From Beroe forskalii (lineage: Eukaryota; Ctenophora; Nuda; Beroida; Beroidae), in NCBI GenBank assembly GCA_011033025.1, contig WFMF01000114.1, positions 1 to 64,000 of the forward strand: a stretch of DNA of 64,000 nucleotides, in the 5' to 3' direction. A program made the translations under genes and the position numbers. Under the pieces are notes generated by a model that saw only the letters and a program-made list of their open reading frames with translations, was not told where the DNA came from and searched no databases. Below, piece by piece: positions 46,307 to 58,990 of the stretch (position 1 is the stretch's first letter; each line of letters starts with the position of its first letter).

Positions 46307-49173
46307 GAGTTCATGAATCCCCCAAATTACTGGCAAATCACTGGCATGTGCCAAAAACGTGCCAAAAATGTGCCGAACTAAAATAGCGAGTGTAGAGGTT
46401 CATTGGACTGTTTCAATGGTCAGATAGGATGGAATAAGGTTACTAGAATTTGTTTGAATCATTTCGCGGTCGATTTTCAAGAAATGGTGACAAGGTGACA
46501 CCAAAATGACACCGTGACACCAATTTCAAAAATGCTCCAAATTTGTTCGGAATTGCATGTAAACCGTTCAGATAGTCAAAATAAGTCACTCAAATATCAT
46601 TCTGATTCAAAGTTATCGGTTTAGTCGACCAAAATTGCGATCCTGTAATAGCTTGAAAATGCAGTGTCACATGGCCTCAATGGCAAAAAATGTGTCAAAA
46701 CCGACCAAAAACCGTGAGTTTGGCCTGAATGGTGATTGATATCTTCTAGTTATGATCCAACTGAGATGCCTGCAAAATTTGGTAGGTCTATCTTGTCCAG
46801 AAGTCGAGATATGGCACTTGCCACCATTTTCATGACCTCAGAGTATCCCCCAAATTACTGGCACATGTGCCAAAATGTGCCAGAATTAGAAATCAAATTT
46901 TCGGGTTTTTCAACTTGTTTTGATGGTTCTAAATGGTCAGATAGGATAGTACAATGTCAACAGTTATTGTTTGAATCATTTTTCGGTCGATTTTCAAGAA
47001 ATGGTGACACCGTGACACCAATTTCAAAAATGCTCCAATTTTGTTCGGAATCGCATGTAAACCGTTCAGATAGTCAAAGTAAGTCACTGAAACATCATTC
47101 TGATTCAAAGTTATCGGTTTATTCGACCAAAATTGCGATCCTGTAATAGCTTGAAAATGCAGTGTCACATGGCCTCAATGGCAAAAAATGTGTCAAAACC
47201 GACCAAAAACCGTGAGTTCGGCCTGAATGGTGATTGATATCTTCTGGTTATGATCCAACTGAGATGCCTGCAAAATTTGGTGCATCTATCTAGCCCAGAA
47301 GTCGAGATATGGCTCTTGCCACCATTTTCATGACGTCAGAGTATCCCCCAAATTACTGGCACATGTGCCAAAATGTGCCAGAATTAGAAATCATATTTTT
47401 TGGTTCCTCAACTTGTTCTGATGGTTCTAAATGGTCAGATAGGATAGTACAAAGTCAATAGACATTGTTTGAATCATTTAGCGGTCGATTTTCAAGAAAT
47501 GGTGACACGGTGACACCAAAATGTCACATACATACATTTTGATACATTTTGAAGGGTTTAGCAGGGATCGCAGTTGGGATCAGTGATGTCCACGTACTCC
47601 ATCTCCTCGTTCACAGCTCCAGTCGAGTAAGGAGTTGCTGTTTGGAGGTGTGTAACCCGTAACCGGTGTCACCATGACACCAATTTCAAAAATGCTCCAA
47701 ATTTGTTCGGAATCACATTTAAACCGTTCAGATAGTCAAAATAAGTCACTAAAACATCATTCTGATTCAAAGTTATCGGTTTATTAGTCGACCAAAATTT
47801 CGATCCTAACATAGCCAGAAAATACAGTGTCACATGGCCTCAATGACAAAAAATGTGTCAAATTCAAAACTGACAAAAACTTGTGATTTTGGCCTGAATG
47901 GTGATTGATATTTTCTAGGTATGATCCAAAGAAGATGCCTGCAAAATTTGGTTCGTCTATCAACCGCGAAATGATTCAAACAATGTCTATTGACCTTGTA
48001 CTATCCTATTTGACCTTTTAGAACCATCAAAATAAGTTGAAAAACCCGAAAATTTGATTTTTTAATTCTGGCACATTTTGGCACATGTGCCAGTAATTTG
48101 GGGGATACTCTGAGGTCATGAAAATGGTGGCAAGAGCCATATCTCGACTTCTGGACAAGATAGATGCACCAAATTTTGCAGGCATCTCAGTTGGATCATA
48201 ACTTGAAGATATCAATCACCATTCAGGCCAAACTCAGGGTTTTTGGTCGGTTTTGACACATTTTTTGCCATTGAGGCCATGTGACACTGCATTTTCAAGC
48301 TATGCCAGGATCGCAATTTTGGTCGACTAAACCGATAACTTTGAATCAGAATGATGTTTTAGTGACTTACTTTGACTATCTGAACGGTTTACATGCGATT
48401 CCGATCAAATTTGGAGCATTTTTGAAATTGGTGTCACGGTGACATTTTAGTGTCACCGTGTCACCATTTCTTGAAAATCGACCGCGAAATGATTCAAACA
48501 ATGTCTATTGACCTTGTATTATCCTATCTGACCATTTAGAACCATCAGAACAAGTTGAGAAACCAAAAAATTAATTTGATTTCTAATTCAGGCACATTTT
48601 GGCACATGTGCCAGTAATTTGGGGGATACTCTGAGGTCATGAAAATGGTGACAAGAGCCATATCTCGACTTCTGGACAAGATAGACGCACCAAATTTTGC
48701 AGGCATCTCAGTTGGATCATAACTAGAAGATATCAATCACCATTCAGGCCAAACTCAGGGTTTTTGGTCGGTTTTGACACATTTTTTGCCATTGAGGCCA
48801 TGTGACACTGTACTACTGTATTTTCAAGCTATGCCAGGATCGCAATTTTGGTCGACTAAACCGATACCTTTGAATCAGAATGATGTTGTAGTGACTTATT
48901 TTGACTATCTGAACGGTTTACATGCGATTCCGATCAAATTTGGAGCATTTTTGAAATTGGTGTCACGGTGACATTTTGGTGTCACCGTGTCACCATTTCT
49001 TGAAAATCAACCGCGAAATGATTCAAACAATGTCTATTGACCTTGTACTATCCTATCTGACCATTGAAACAGTCCAATGAACCTCTACACTCGCTATTTT
49101 AGTTCGGCACATTTTTGGCACGTTTTTGGCACATGCCAGTGATTTGCCAGTAATTTGGGGGATTCATGAACTC
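46307..49173. mobile_element. 2.9-kb foldback-like element
   Basis: It begins GAGTTCATGAATCCCCCAAA and ends with the inverse. Each arm is built from about 500-bp subunits (ATGATCCAACTGAGATGCCT ... ATTACTGGCACATGTGCC): two or more in plus orientation (46700-47900) and two inverted (47950-49000). The switch near 47940 makes it a giant palindrome. No transposase is present. A gene-like fragment lies in the left arm (47558-47660). The same 5' end recurs at 63077. Confidence 0.88.
47558..47660 (-). pseudogene. Captured gene fragment (C-terminal exon-like) inside foldback element
   Basis: This patch interrupts the repeat subunit and is richer in GC than its surroundings. The minus strand reads TATPYSTGAVNEEMEYVDIT, then DPNCDPC and a TAA stop. 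It is absent from the sister subunits. It looks like host coding sequence picked up by the element; the parent gene is not recognised. Confidence 0.45.
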
Positions 49174-49188
49174 TTCGCGCCCCAGTAG

Positions 49189-51266
49189 ATGAATCCCCCG
49201 AATTACCGGCACTTGTGACAAAATAGAAAGTTGTGTTTTTGGGTCATTTAACCTGTTTTGTTGGTTCCAAACAACCAGATTAGATAGTAGGATTTCATCT
49301 GACACTGTCTGAATCATTTTAGAATCGGTGATGACACAGTGATGACATAATGACATCATGATGACTCAAAAAAAATAAATTTTCAAAAAGTTCCAAATTT
49401 GTTCGAAATGACTTGAAAACCGTTTAGTTGGTCACAAAAAGTCATAAAAACTTGATTTTGTCTCATAATTTTCGATTTTGTCAGGTAATATTGCGATATT
49501 GACATAGCCTGAAAATACAGTAAAAAACGAAAAATCGGTCATTTTAGACGAAAAAACGACTATTTTGTAAAGCTGGCGATTTATATCTTCTTGTTACTAT
49601 GAAATTGACATGCCTGCAAAATTTGGTGTGGCTATCTATTGCAGAAGTCGAGATATGGCACTTGTCACCATTTTCATGACCTGAGAGTATCCGCCAAATT
49701 ACCGGCACTTGTAACAAAATGTGACAAAATTGAAATGCGTGTTTCTGGGTGTTTCAACATGTTCTGGTGATTTTATGTGATCAAATATGATTGCTGATGG
49801 CCATTAGATACTGCTTCAACCATCTTGAGGCCTCTATTCCTGAAAATGGTGACGCGGTGACACCAAGATGACACCCATTTCAAAAATTCTCCAAATTTGT
49901 TCGGAATCACTTTAAACCCGTTCAGAAAATCAAAGTAAGTCACAAAAACATGATTTTGAATGGAAATAATCGGTTTTGTTTACCAAATTTTCGATCTTGG
50001 CTTAACCTGAAAATACAGTGTCACATCACTTTCTGAACGGTTTAAAAGTGATTCCGAACAAATTTGGAGAATTTTTGAAATGGGTGTCAGGAATAGAGGC
50101 CTCAAGATGGTTGGAGCAGTATCTAATGACCATCAGCAGTCATATTTGATCATACAAAATCAGCAGAACATGTTGAAAAACTCCAGAAACACGCATTTCA
50201 ATTTTGTCACATTTTGTTACAAGTGCCGGTAATTTGAGGGATACTCTCAGGTCATGAAAATGGTGACAAGTGCCATATCTCGAGTTCTGGAATAGATAGC
50301 CACACCAAATTTTGCAGGCACGTCAGTTGAATGTTTACTAGAAGAAATAAATCGCCATCTCATCAAAAAAATCGATTTTTCGTCCGTGATGACCGATTTT
50401 TCGGTTTTTTACTGTATTTTCAGGCTATGTCAATATCGCAATATTAACAGACGAAATCGAAAATTTTGGATCAGAATCATGTTTTTATGACTTACTTTGA
50501 CATTCTGAACGGTTTGAAAGTGATTCCGAACAAATTTTGGAAAATTTTTGATATGGGTGTCATGGTGTCACAAAGGTGTCACCGCGTCACCATTTTCAGG
50601 AATAAAGGCCTCAAGATGGTTCAAACAGTATCTTATGACCATGAACAATCATATCTGATCATAGAATATCATCAGAGCATATTAGAACACCCAGAAACAC
50701 GCATTTCAATTTTGTCACATTTTGTTACAAGTGCCGGTAATTTGAGGGATACTCTCAGGTCATGAAAATGGTGACAAGTGCCATATCTCGAGTTCTGGAA
50801 TAGATAGCCACACCAAATTTTGCAGGCACGTCAGTTGAATGTTTACTAGAAGAAATAAATCGCCATCTCATCAAAAAAGTCGATTTTTCGTCCGTGATGA
50901 CCGATTTTTCGGTTTTTTACTTTATTTTCAGGCTATGTCAATATCGCAATATTACCTGACGAAATCGAAAATTTTGGATCAGAATCATGTTTTTATGACT
51001 TACTTTGACATTCTGAACGGTTTAAAAGTGATTCTGAACAAATTTGGAGAATTTTTGAAAATTTATTTTTTGTGTCACCATGATGTCATCATGTCATTAT
51101 TGACTCTAAAACGGCTCAGACAGTGTCTAAGGACCTCCTACTATGATATCTTATCACTAAAGTGAGTCAAAGTAGACAAAAACTCGTTATTTTGCTTTGT
51201 CACGTTTTTGTCACGTTTTTGTTACATGCCGGTAATTTGCCGGTAATTCGGCGGATTCATGAACTC
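49189..51266. mobile_element. Second, diverged foldback-like element abutting the first
   Basis: It starts ATGAATCCCCCGAATTACCG and ends with the inverse near 51250-51266. Internal subunits of about 500 bp again run plus (49560-50000) then minus (50020-51100). Words such as GTGACACCAAGATGACACC and CAAATTTGTTCGGAAT are shared with the first element, but with many substitutions. Confidence 0.82.
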
Positions 51267-51392
51267 TCGCGCCCAGAAGATGACATATGATCTTTCGCCG
51301 AAAATGGAACAAAGTTTCAGGATTGTAAGCATATACGCAAAAGTGTCAGCAGACAGCATTGTAAGCATATTACTAGAGGCCAGAGTTACTGT

Positions 51393-54300
51393 TATGTGTG
51401 CTCATAGGTTGAAAGCAACAGGTCGAAAAGGTAGGTAGAAAGGGCTCAATAAAAGCCCCCTTTCAGCAGGCGCCCCTGCGGATATAATTTGGCAGGATTT
51501 GCCTTGAGGACAAATATCGCTGTCTGAGGCACTGATTTGACTCCATATCAATCCTGCGGAAATGAAGGCCGAACCTGCTTAATCCAGCCCACTTAATTAC
51601 ATAATTACGTTAAAGCTTGTTGTCGAATACTGCGAATTGTGGTCAAATCCTGCGTCGTCCCACCACCGACAGAGCATGGTTATATACCATTTTGGCAGGT
51701 TTCTTCTCCTAAATTTTGATTCAATTTTCGCAGGTTGCTGATCGAAAGCGCAGGATTAATGACTAAAATCTTGGAAGTTTCGGAGATTTGATTAAGGCAG
51801 TCGTGAATTGCTTCCACTAGGATTATCGATTAACTTGAGGTGTAAACTAATTGCATTTACACCAAGTTTCTGTAGCACTATCATATGTTTATATGTACAT
51901 TCTTACATTCCCTTACACACAATATTTTGTGCACACCACGAACTTTTGTTCTCTTGTTGTAGACTTTGCTTCGCAGAGATATAATGTGAAAATTTGAATG
52001 GCATTCAATCGTCATTCACATATTGTCATTTGCAGTGACAAATGACAAAAATAGCAAAATGGCAAATTACGCCGATAAGTCACCAAAACTCCAAAACCAG
52101 AAAAATCACCAAAACTGGCAAAAGTCGCCAAAAGTTACCCAAAGTCGCAGAAATTTATCCAAAACTGGCAAAAAGTCGCAAGAATAGAATTTTGAGAATG
52201 AAAATTTCATATTTAAATGCAAATTTTTTAAAATGAAAACTGCATATCTTCACGTTAGCACGTTCATTGCAATTCATAAATATAGGGGCCGGGATGGTCC
52301 TGGGATTTCACGGGCTGAACGCGTATCTGAAAGTAGTTAGTAATAGGTAGGTGCTCATTGAGCTGATCATCATGTTTTTATCCGAAGTTCCTAACAAGGT
52401 CCTCAAGAGACAAGAAGTTAACGAGGCACTTGAAAATCGGCTAAAACCAGTCACTTGTTACAACACGCGCAAATCGAGCTGGTTACTTAAAGTTAACTCT
52501 CTCAAGTGAGCTAATGATATGGTGATCACACCCGCACTCTGGCAGCCTGCCTTAATTTGATTCACATATGAGATCACCATCGGCATAATTATGCAGTTCC
52601 GCTTCCGCTTCCAGTTCAATTGAGGAAGTTGTTTGTCGTTTACTCGTTTCATGCTAAACCTAACTATTGACGAGCTGAATGTGTGTACCTACCTACAGGG
52701 CCACAGTGTGCAATGAGAGTGTGGATTGTGTGAACAATACCTACATTAGGTATAATACATTACTGATTGATATTCAAACCTCTAGAAGTAATCTGAATAG
52801 TGAATATTTCAACTTTCAAGGTTGAGCTTGGTGAAGAATCTGTAAGACATATTATATCAAAGTATAAAGTGTTGTGGCAAAATACAAATTATCATAAATG
52901 ATATTAAAGATCCGGGTCCCGGGAGGTCGGGAAAATATACTTTTCAAAGATAGAATTGTATACAATCATTAAATAGCACTCATAAGTCATAATCATAGTT
53001 GGAATCGTCAAAAATGAGCACATGACTTCCTCGATACTTTATTAGCCCTTAATAGCGTTCCTCGTTCCCGATTTTGGTAACTCTCCCGTTACCGGCTCTA
53101 ATTACAAGGGAGAGCTCTCCCTTTAATCCGTTATCCATTAAAGGGAGAGCTCTCCTTTAACCCTTCTAACTATATCCGGTAACAGGAGAATTTATTGGAT
53201 ACAAGTCGTCTAGTCATCGAGTCGATTCGAGTCGTTGAGTCGAGTCGTTGAGTCGAGTCGTTGAGTCGAGTCGTTGAGTCGAGTCGTTGAGTCGAGTCGT
53301 TGAGTCGAGTCGTTGAGTCGAGTCGTTGAGTCGAGTCGTTGAGTCGAGTCGTTGAGTCGAGTCGTTGAGTCGAGTCGTTGAGTCGAGTCGTTGAGTCGAG
53401 TCGTTGAGTCGAGTCGTTGAGTCGAGTCGTTGAGTCGAGTCGTTGAGTCGAGTCGTTGAGTCGAGTCGTTGAGTCGAGTCGTTGAGTCGAGTCGTTGAGT
53501 CGAGTCGTTGAGTCGAGTCGTTGAGTCGAGTCGTTGAGTCGAGTCGTTGAGTCGAGTCGTTGAGTCGAGTCGTTGAGTCGAGTCGTTGAGTCGAGTCGTT
53601 GAGTCGAGTCGTTGAGTCGAGTCGTTGAGTCGAGTCGTTGAGTCGAGTCGTTGAGTCGAGTCGTTGAGTCGAGTCGTTGAGTCGAGTCAGTCGTTGAGTC
53701 GAGTCGTTGAGTCGAGTTGAGTCGAGTCGTTGAGACTTGAGTCGAGTCGTTGAGTCGAGTCGTTGAGTCGAGTCGTTGAGTCGAGTCGTTGAGTCGTTGA
53801 GTCGAGTCGTTGAGTCGAGTCGTTGATTGAGTCGAGTCGTTGAGTCGAGTCGTTGAGTCGAGTCGTTGAGTCGAGTCGTTGAGTCGAGTCGTTGAGTCGA
53901 GTCGTTGAGTCGGTCGTTGAGTCGAGTCGTTGAGTCGAGTCGAGTCGAGTTGAGTCGAGTCGAGTCGTTGAGTCGAGTCGAGTCGTTGAGTCGAGTCGTT
54001 GAGTCGAGTCGTCGTTGAGTCGAGTCGTTGAGTCGAGTCGTTGAGTCGAGTCGTTGAGTCGAGTCGTTGAGTCGAGTCGTTGAGTCGAGTCGTTGAGTCG
54101 ATTCGTTGAGTTTAGTCGATTCGTTGAGTCGATTCGTTGAGTCGATTCGTTGAGTCGAGTTGTTGAGTCGAGTCGTTGAATCGAGTCATTGAGTCGAGTC
54201 GTTGAGTCGAGTCGTTGAGCCGAGTCGTTGAGTCGAGTCGTTGAGTCGAGTCGTTGAGTCGAGTCGTTGAGTCGAGTCGTTGAGTCGAGTCGTTGAGTCG

Positions 54301-57256
54301 AGTCGTTGAGTCGAGTCGTTGAGTCGAGTCGTTGAGTCGAGTCGTTGAGTCGAGTCGTTGAGTCGAGTCGTTGAGTCGTTGAGTCGAGTTGTTGAGTCGA
54401 GTCGTTGAGTCGAGTCGTTGAGTCGAGTCGTTGAGTCGAGTCGTTGAGTCGAGTCGTCGTTGAGTCGAGTCGTTGAGTCGAGTCGTTGAGTCGAGTCGTT
54501 GAGTCGAGTCGTCGAGTCGAGTCGTCGAGTCGAGTCGTTGAGTCGAGTCGTTAGTCGAGTCGTTAGAGTCGAATCGTTGAGTCGAGTCGTTGAGTCGAGT
54601 CGTTGAGTCGAGTTGTTGAGTCGAGTCGTTGAGTCGAGTCGTTGAGTCGAGTCGTTGAGTCGAGTCGAGTCGTTGAGTCGAGTCGAGTCGTTGAGTCGAG
54701 TCGTTGAGTCGAGTTTGTTGAGTCGAGTCGTTGAGTCGAGTCGAGCCGAGTGGAGTCGTTGAGTCGTGGCGTCGTTGAGTCGAGTCGTTGAGTCGAGTCG
54801 TTGAGTGGAGTCGTTGAGTCGAGTCGTTGAGTCGAGGAGTCGTTGAGTCGAGTCGTTGAGTCGGGTCGTTGAGTCGGTGTCGTTGAGTCGATTCGTTGAG
54901 TCGAGTCGAGTCGAGTCGTTGAGTCGAGTCGTTGAGTCGAGTCGTTGAGTCGAGTCGTTGAGTCGAGTAGTTGAGGCGAGTCGTTGAGTCGAGTCGTTGA
55001 GTCGAGTCGTTGAGTCGAGTCGTTGAGTCGAGTCGTTGAGTCGAGTCGTTGAGTCGAGTCGTTGATTGAGTCGAGTCGAGTCGTTGAGTCGAGTCGTTGA
55101 GTCGAGTCGTTGAGTCGAGTCGTTGAGTCGAGTCGTTGAGTCGAGTCGTTGAGTCGAGTCGTTGAGTCGAGTTGAGTCGAGTTGAGTCGAGTCGTTGAGT
55201 CGAGTCGTTGAGTCGAGTCGTTGAGTCGAGTCGTTGAGTCGAGTCGTTGAGTCGAGTCGTTGAGTCGAGTCGTTGAGTCGAGTCGTTGAGTCGAGTCGTT
55301 GAGTCGAGTCGTTGAGTCGAGTCGTTGAGTCGAGTCGTTGAGTCGAGTCGTTGAGTCGAGTCGTTGAGTCGAGTCGTTGAGTCGAGTCGTTGAGTCGAGT
55401 CGTTGAGTCGAGTCGTTGAGTCGAGTCGTTGAGTCGAGTCGTTGAGTCGAGTCGTTGAGTCGAGTCGTTGAGTCCAATCGTTGAGTCGAGTCGTTGAGTC
55501 GAGTCGTTGAGTCGAGTCGTTGAGTCGAGTCATTGAGTCGAGTCATTGAGTCGAGTCGTTGAGTCGAGTCGTTGAGTCGAGTCGTTGAGTCGAATCGTTG
55601 AGTCGAGTCGTTGAGTCGAGTCGTTGAGTCGAGTCATTGAGTCGAGTCATTGAGTCGAGTGGTTGAGTCGAGTCGTTGAGTCGAGTCGTTGAGTCGAGTC
55701 GTTGAGTCGAGTCGTTGAGTCGAGTCGTTGAGTCGAGTCGTTGAGTCGAGTCGAGTCGTTGAGTCGAGTCGAGTCGTTGAGTCGAGTCGTTGAGTCGAGT
55801 TGTTGAGTCGAGTCGTTGAGTCGAGTCGTCGAGTCGTTGAGCTGAGTCGAGTCGTTGAGTCGAGTCGTTGAGTCGAGTCGTTGAGTCGAGTCGTTGAGTC
55901 GAGTCGTTGAGTTTAGTCGATTCGTTGAGTCGATTCGTTGAGTCGAGTCGTTGAGTCGAGTCGTTGAGTCGAGTCGTTGAGTCGAGTCGTTGAGTCGAGT
56001 CGTTGAGTTGAGTCGTTGAGTCGAGTCGTTGAGTCGAGTCGTTGAGTCGAGTCGTTGAGTCGAGTCGTTGAGTCGAGTCGTTGAGTCGAGTCGTTGAGTC
56101 GAGTCGTTGAGTCGAGTCGTTGAGTCGAGTCGTTGAGTCGAGTCGTTGAGTCGAGTCGTTGAGTCGAGTCGTTGAGTCGAGTCGTTGAGTCGAGTCGTTG
56201 AGTCGAGTCGTTGAGTTGAGTCGAGTCGTTGAGTTGAGTCGAGTCGTTGAGTCGAGTCGACATAAAACAATGGAAATGAACAGTCGTGAGATGAAATATG
56301 GTGAGATGAAGTTTCGGGAGATATGTCGCTGATCCTTTTTGAAAACTCATAGTGGTTTCTAAGTTTCTAGAAAAAAATTGGGAACTTTTGTCGTTTTGGA
56401 GACTTTTCCGGTTTTTGGTGGCTTTTTGCATGCTTTTGGTGACTTTTTGCTGGTTTTGGAGACTTCTTGGCAGATTTTTGTCGTTTTTAGCGTACTCCGA
56501 GTAGAAAACCGGGGTAAGTACCCACAATATATCTACAATGACAGATATAAATGACTAATATTTTAATTTTTCATAAAAGTCTAAATTTTCTTACGTTATT
56601 CCCATTTCCTTTCAGAGTTTAAGCATCAGAAATCTCAAAAACCTGCGAAACTAGGAGAGATTTCAGCCGATAGAGAAGTTTATAATGCCAAATAACTGAA
56701 TAAATTTGCTTGGTAATACAAAGGCTGAGGTAGATATATACTTGTAGTTCCGTGATATTTAGCGTCAAATCCTGCCAATTAAGGTTCAAAACAGCTATAA
56801 TGTAGTTATTCCTAATCAAATCATGCTCCCGATGAAGACGTCCAAAATTAACAGAGAATCCTGCGAAATTACTGGACATGGCGTTGTTGAGGGCATGGTT
56901 TGAGCCAATTTGGCAGGATTAGTGGATAAATAATTAGAATCAAATCCTGCCGAATCGGTGAATAATACTGCGAACAATCCTGCCTTAATTAGATCACCTG
57001 GCAGGCATGATAAATCGGCAGGATTCATTCAAATTGGGCAGAAGTTAACATTAAATTGGCAGGGGCGCCTGCTGGAAGGGGGCTAATAAAGACCCTTCTT
57101 GGCTTGGAAATTGCAGATCATGCTTTCAATCTTCAAGAGAGATGAGGAAAAGATAGTTCCTGTTGTGAAAATCATCCAGACCGGGGCACAGTAAAATTCT
57201 ACATGTCCTTTCGACCTTCTTTTCAACCTGTTCTTTTCGACCTATGAAGACACATA
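51393..57256. mobile_element. 5.9-kb unit with inverted arms enclosing a satellite
   Basis: The left arm (51393-51479) and right arm (57256-57059) are inverted. The outer part shares TATGTGT, CATAGGT, AACAGGT and GAAAGG words. The inner part, GCCCCCTTTCAGCAGGCGCC at 51455, is inverted at 57083 with one mismatch in 25. The right arm has an extra 100 bp or so. Next come AATCCTGC-rich segments on both sides, then inverted CAAAAxTGGCAAAAGTCxCC runs (52040-52180 and 56360-56490), then the 13-bp satellite. No transposase was seen. Confidence 0.7.
53206..56262. repeat. 3-kb array of a 13-bp satellite (GAGTCGAGTCGTT)
   Basis: About 230 units. Blocks at 53215-53680, 55195-55460 and 55935-56215 are almost perfect; 53690-55190 is broken by unit-length changes and substitutions. 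Because 13 is not a multiple of 3, one strand is open in all frames and gives a repeating 13-residue Thr/Arg/Leu/Asn/Asp/Ser/Gln peptide; these frames are not genes. Confidence 0.98.
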
Positions 57257-57642
57257 TGCGTAAGACTTGAATTGACTTAATGATGATATAGACATGTCTA
57301 AGAGGCATTGCATCGATAGTTTTGATAGGTTGTAAGGGTGAGGTCGCCACCATGGTGCCACCACATGTCCACTTAGCCGTCAAAGCCGCCAATTCTTATA
57401 CATGCTTATTCCAGTTTCTGACGTTTTCTGAAGAGGCTAATATAAGTTAGGGCATAGTTTTTTCACCTGAAAAATCCTTCCAAACATAACGAAAAGGAAA
57501 CGAATACATAGCTATCATGTTATTATTAATACAACAATCGATATGAATATCTATCATAATTAAGTATCCATGAAATTGCCAATAAAGGGTAATTAAGATA
57601 GTTCAATAGTCAATTTCAGCACAAATCATAATTAACCGTAGT

Positions 57643-58739
57643 ACTACTCAAGTTGCTGAGTGTTGTTGAGTGTGCATTGCAGTGTCCAGAAGTTCCGGCG
57701 ATACAGGGTTGTTTATTCTAAACGAGAATCATCTAGGTTCGCAGTTCAAAAACGCAGCCTGAGCCCGGTGGGACCCATTCTCTGAAAAGCCCTCAGGCGC
57801 AAATGGTGGAATTCATATCTCGGTCCAGGAAGGTTTTTTTTGGAAGCCGCCCAAAAAGACCTATTTTAGGCCGTGAATCATAGGTGTATTTTGGGAAGGG
57901 TCAAAAAGGAGGGCAAAAAGAGGGCATGAGAGGGCGCCCTCTCAAAAAGAGGGCAGTTCGGAAGCTATGGTCCAAGAACTGACTTTTCACTTTTTACCAT
58001 GCCATTAACGCATGCTTATTCTGCGTCTTGGTCCAGGAAGGTCAAGGAGGCTTCATTTTTAGTTCAAAATGACTGCAACAATGGATTTTTACATTCGAAT
58101 TGTGAAGCTTAGGAAATGTTACGATAAAAAATCATTTCAAAGTCATTCACGATTTTAAAAAAATAATTTTTTGTAAAATTGTCTCCTCGAAGTTTTCAGA
58201 TAGGTCCCGAGACTGTATCTCTTTTAGTTTTTGAATTTTGAGTAACGATACCTATTGTGACAGAAATCGGAGTCACAACTCACATGTCACAAATCTGAAG
58301 CGATTTTTGATAAACTCATAAGATCTCAACACAAGGTCGGATTTGGATAATTTTTGCAGTAAATGATGGATATCAATGAGTTCTTTCATATAAGATTGTT
58401 TCCAATCACCTGAGATGCCTATTTCACTGCACAGAAGTCTTAGAATGCCCAACTTTCATTCTGGCTGCTAAGTGCTATCAATGAGTCGTATATAAACATG
58501 GCCATTGCGATTCGTTTGCGCCCAAAACGAAGTCTACACGACGTTCCTCGACCGAGATATCAATTTCGCCATTCGCGCCACATGGCTTTTCAGAAAATAA
58601 GATCCACAGGGCTCAGGCTACGCCTTCAAAATGCGTACCTAGATGATTCTCGTTCAGAATGGTCTAATAAACAACTCTGCATTGCCAAAACCTCAGGACA
58701 CTGAAATGTGAACTCAACAACACTCAGCTACTAGAGTAA
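57643..58739. mobile_element. 1.1-kb inverted-repeat element
   Basis: The left 300 bp (GCTGAGTGTTGTTGAGT ... GTTTATTCTAAACGAGAATC ... GAATTCATATCTCGG) reappears inverted at 58430-58739 (ACTCAACAACACTCAGC at the end). The middle contains a direct duplication of TTGGTCCAGGAAGGT and runs of AGAGGGC. It is non-coding; the ORF at 58498-58704 is the arm sequence. Confidence 0.8.
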
Positions 58740-58990
58740 ACATTGAGGTTACAGCATGCATATAAAAATATAAACGCAACATTATTTATTTTGAAACTAT
58801 TGATTGAACTTACTCAAATGGAGCAAAATAGGTTCACGTCAAATGCTTTAATGCTTTAATTCGTAATTCCAATCATCAACGTCAATAGGTCTTATTTAAA
58901 TACACATTTTCTATATTATAAGTCATATATATTATCAATTGTTATATGTGATAATTACTAAAGATTCGTCAATATCACCAATTAACACAA

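Noticed and set aside
46736-47146. Recurrent ORF starting MISSSYDPTEMPAKFG, seen five times
   Set aside because: It follows the repeat subunits in whichever orientation they lie, has different stops in each copy and no domain, so it is repeat-derived.
54112-56527. Four very long minus-strand ORFs (up to 473 codons) rich in Thr, Arg, Leu, Asn, Asp
   Set aside because: They are translations of the 13-bp satellite, open only because the repeat lacks stops on that strand.
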